Assembly: GCF_014842995.1 (NCBI RefSeq)
Contig: NZ_JACYXL010000001.1
Coordinates: 869,183 to 933,182 of the forward strand
Source of the DNA: Rhodanobacter sp. 7MK24
Lineage (GTDB): Bacteria > Pseudomonadota > Gammaproteobacteria > Xanthomonadales > Rhodanobacteraceae
DNA length: 64,000 nucleotides
Reading direction: 5' to 3'
Shown here: positions 62,762 to 64,000 of the stretch, one piece after another
Position numbering within the stretch: the first letter of the stretch is position 1
How the letters are laid out: each line of letters starts with the position of its first letter
Translations under genes and position numbers: made by a program
The notes under the pieces: generated by a model
The model's database searches: none
Told to the model about the DNA's origin: nothing
Seen by the model: the letters and a program-made list of their open reading frames with translations, nothing else

Positions 62762-63966
62762 CGGCGGCGCGCCTTGCGCAGGACCAGATGGCCGTCGTTG
62801 ACCAGGGCCAGCAGCAAGGCAAGCACTGCCGCCGAAGGCGCCGCGCCTGGCGCGATTTCGCTTTGCGCGCACAGCTGTCTCGCCAGTGCGGGCGGCGCAG
62901 GCCACGCGTGGCCGTTCGCATACAAGGCGCAGCCGGATTTGCCTCGGCTCCAGGCCATGCGCGACCACGGGTGGCGCAGCAGGTGTGCGCCGGCAGCGAG
63001 CTGCTTGCGCAGCGCGGCTTCGTCCAGGGGGCGGTCGGGAAAGGCCGGGGTCTGCGCGTTCCGATAGCGTGTGATGAAGCGGCCGAACCAGTCGCGCAGG
63101 GTTTCTTCATCCAGTGCGGCAGCGAACGGCAATGTCTTGCGCAGCCGCGCCAGCGCGGCCTCGTCGATCTCGCCGGTAGCCCTGGCCGGTGCGAGGTCCG
63201 GATCGGTGTAGCGCTGGTCTTCGTGCAGCCGCTCGGCGAGGTAGTCGGCAAGGTCGCCGGTCAGCTCTCCTTGCGAGGGCGCACGCATGCCTACCGAGAA
63301 CGTCATGCACGGGCGGCCGAAAGCCACACCGTCGTGCGGTACCCCGGGTGGCAGGTAGAGCATGTCGCCCGGATCGAGCAGCCATTCGTGGGTGGGCTCG
63401 AACTGGCGCAACTGTTTCAGTTCGATGTCGGTGCGGAAATCGCGCGGCGCATCGGGATCGGTGCTGATCGCCCAGTGCCGCTGGCCCAGCCCCTGCAGCA
63501 GGAATACGTCGTACTGGTCCACGTGCGCGCCAACGCCGCCGCCGGGCTCGGCATAGGAGACCATGATGTCGTCCACGCGCCAGCTCGGCAGGAAGGCGAA
63601 GAGTTCCAGCAGGGCGGCCACGTCGGCGTCCCACTTGTCCACGTCCTGCACCAGCAGCGTCCAGTTGGCATCGCCGGTCTTGGCGAAGTCGGCTTCGGCC
63701 AGCGGACCGGTCTTCACCTGCCAGCGTTCGCGCGCCTCATCGTGGCGGATCAATCGCGACAGCGCGCCGTCCTCGCAGGCCAGGCCGGCCAGGTCTTCCG
63801 GCGCGATTGGCGGCACGAAATCCGGGAAGGCGTTGCGGATCAGCAGCGGGCGCTTCTGCCAGTAGTCGCGCAGAAATTGCGCCGGCGGCATGCCCAGCGG
63901 GTGGCGGGCGGAGCCGCGGACTTCGATGGGGAGAGTGGGCTTGCGGGGAGTGGGGGCGCGTTTCAT
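62758..63966 (-). CDS. roxA: Cupin-type ribosomal oxygenase (RoxA/YcfD, 50S L16 arginine 3-hydroxylase)
   Basis: A 402-residue JmjC-type Fe(II)/2-oxoglutarate oxygenase. The metal triad is His148 and Asp150 in GAHVDQYDVF and His211 in GVPHDGVAF, the same pattern as E. coli YcfD, which hydroxylates an arginine of ribosomal protein uL16. The C-terminal dimerisation and winged-helix region fits the family length. It uses 2-oxoglutarate, the substrate of the adjacent sucA product, though this is likely coincidence. ATG at 63966 begins MKRAPTPRKP. The gene is complete in the window and coupled to the next one. Confidence 0.9.
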   Translation of the reverse strand: MKRAPTPRKPTLPIEVRGSARHPLGMPPAQFLRDYWQKRPLLIRNAFPDFVPPIAPEDLAGLACEDGALSRLIRHDEARERWQVKTGPLAEADFAKTGDANWTLLVQDVDKWDADVAALLELFAFLPSWRVDDIMVSYAEPGGGVGAHVDQYDVFLLQGLGQRHWAISTDPDAPRDFRTDIELKQLRQFEPTHEWLLDPGDMLYLPPGVPHDGVAFGRPCMTFSVGMRAPSQGELTGDLADYLAERLHEDQRYTDPDLAPARATGEIDEAALARLRKTLPFAAALDEETLRDWFGRFITRYRNAQTPAFPDRPLDEAALRKQLAAGAHLLRHPWSRMAWSRGKSGCALYANGHAWPAPPALARQLCAQSEIAPGAAPSAAVLALLLALVNDGHLVLRKARRR

Positions 63967-64000
63967 TGGCGCATTGTAATCGGCAGCGTTGGCGATGCTT

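Overview
The window looks like chromosomal DNA of a GC-rich gammaproteobacterium of the order Xanthomonadales, most probably family Rhodanobacteraceae (Rhodanobacter, Dyella, Luteibacter or Frateuria relatives). This rests on gene order and protein character, not on a database search: a nuo operon, a tRNA-fMet/rimP-nusA-infB-rbfA-truB-rpsO-pnp operon, large carboxypeptidase-like and STN-type TonB-dependent receptors, an S9 peptidase, a class III PHA synthase, a PNGase A-type amidase, and intergenic hairpins with a CCATGGA core. I see no CRISPR array, prophage or intact transposase gene.

Layout. 1-13168 (+): the end of nuoC and then nuoD to nuoN, the respiratory NADH:quinone oxidoreductase, in tight operon spacing. 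13169-19860: a TonB-dependent receptor (+) facing a secreted S9 peptidase (-); the two share a 10-bp AT-rich motif upstream. 19830-29777 (+): initiator tRNA, then the translation and RNA-turnover operon, whose gaps carry palindromic repeats, a MITE-like element and a very long hairpin in front of rpsO. 29874-36304 (+): a GT2 glycosyltransferase, a GT-C-like membrane protein, PHA synthase phaE-phaC, a PspC-domain protein, mtnA and a GtrA-type membrane protein. 36331-39192: gyrA with its own promoter and terminator. 39294-44364 (+): VirK/YbjX-family protein, ECF sigma factor, FecR-like anti-sigma and STN TonB receptor, a trans-envelope signalling unit.

44654-52392 (-): exported or membrane proteins (DUF3617, phosphoesterase/phospholipase C, Tat-exported multicopper oxidase, DoxX, peroxiredoxin, PNGase A). 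52476-53979 (+): a small heat-shock protein with a sigma-32-like promoter, then a CbpA-type co-chaperone. 54126-56166 (-): PilH-like response regulator, AcuI-type reductase and LOG-family protein. 56424-62181 (-): sucA-sucB-lpdA, the 2-oxoglutarate dehydrogenase complex, with a perfect TATAAT upstream. 62252-63966 (-): RoxA-type ribosomal oxygenase and a coupled small protein.

Together the window is mostly core metabolism and information processing, with accessory uptake, envelope and degradative modules. The least explained parts are the intergenic structures of the rimP-pnp operon, the PNGase A/peroxiredoxin coupling, the histone H1-like tail on PhaE, and a roughly 105-bp direct repeat bracketing the phospholipase/DUF3617 pair. 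Start sites were chosen from conserved N-termini, signal peptides, Shine-Dalgarno sequences and gene overlaps. Residue numbers refer to those starts.
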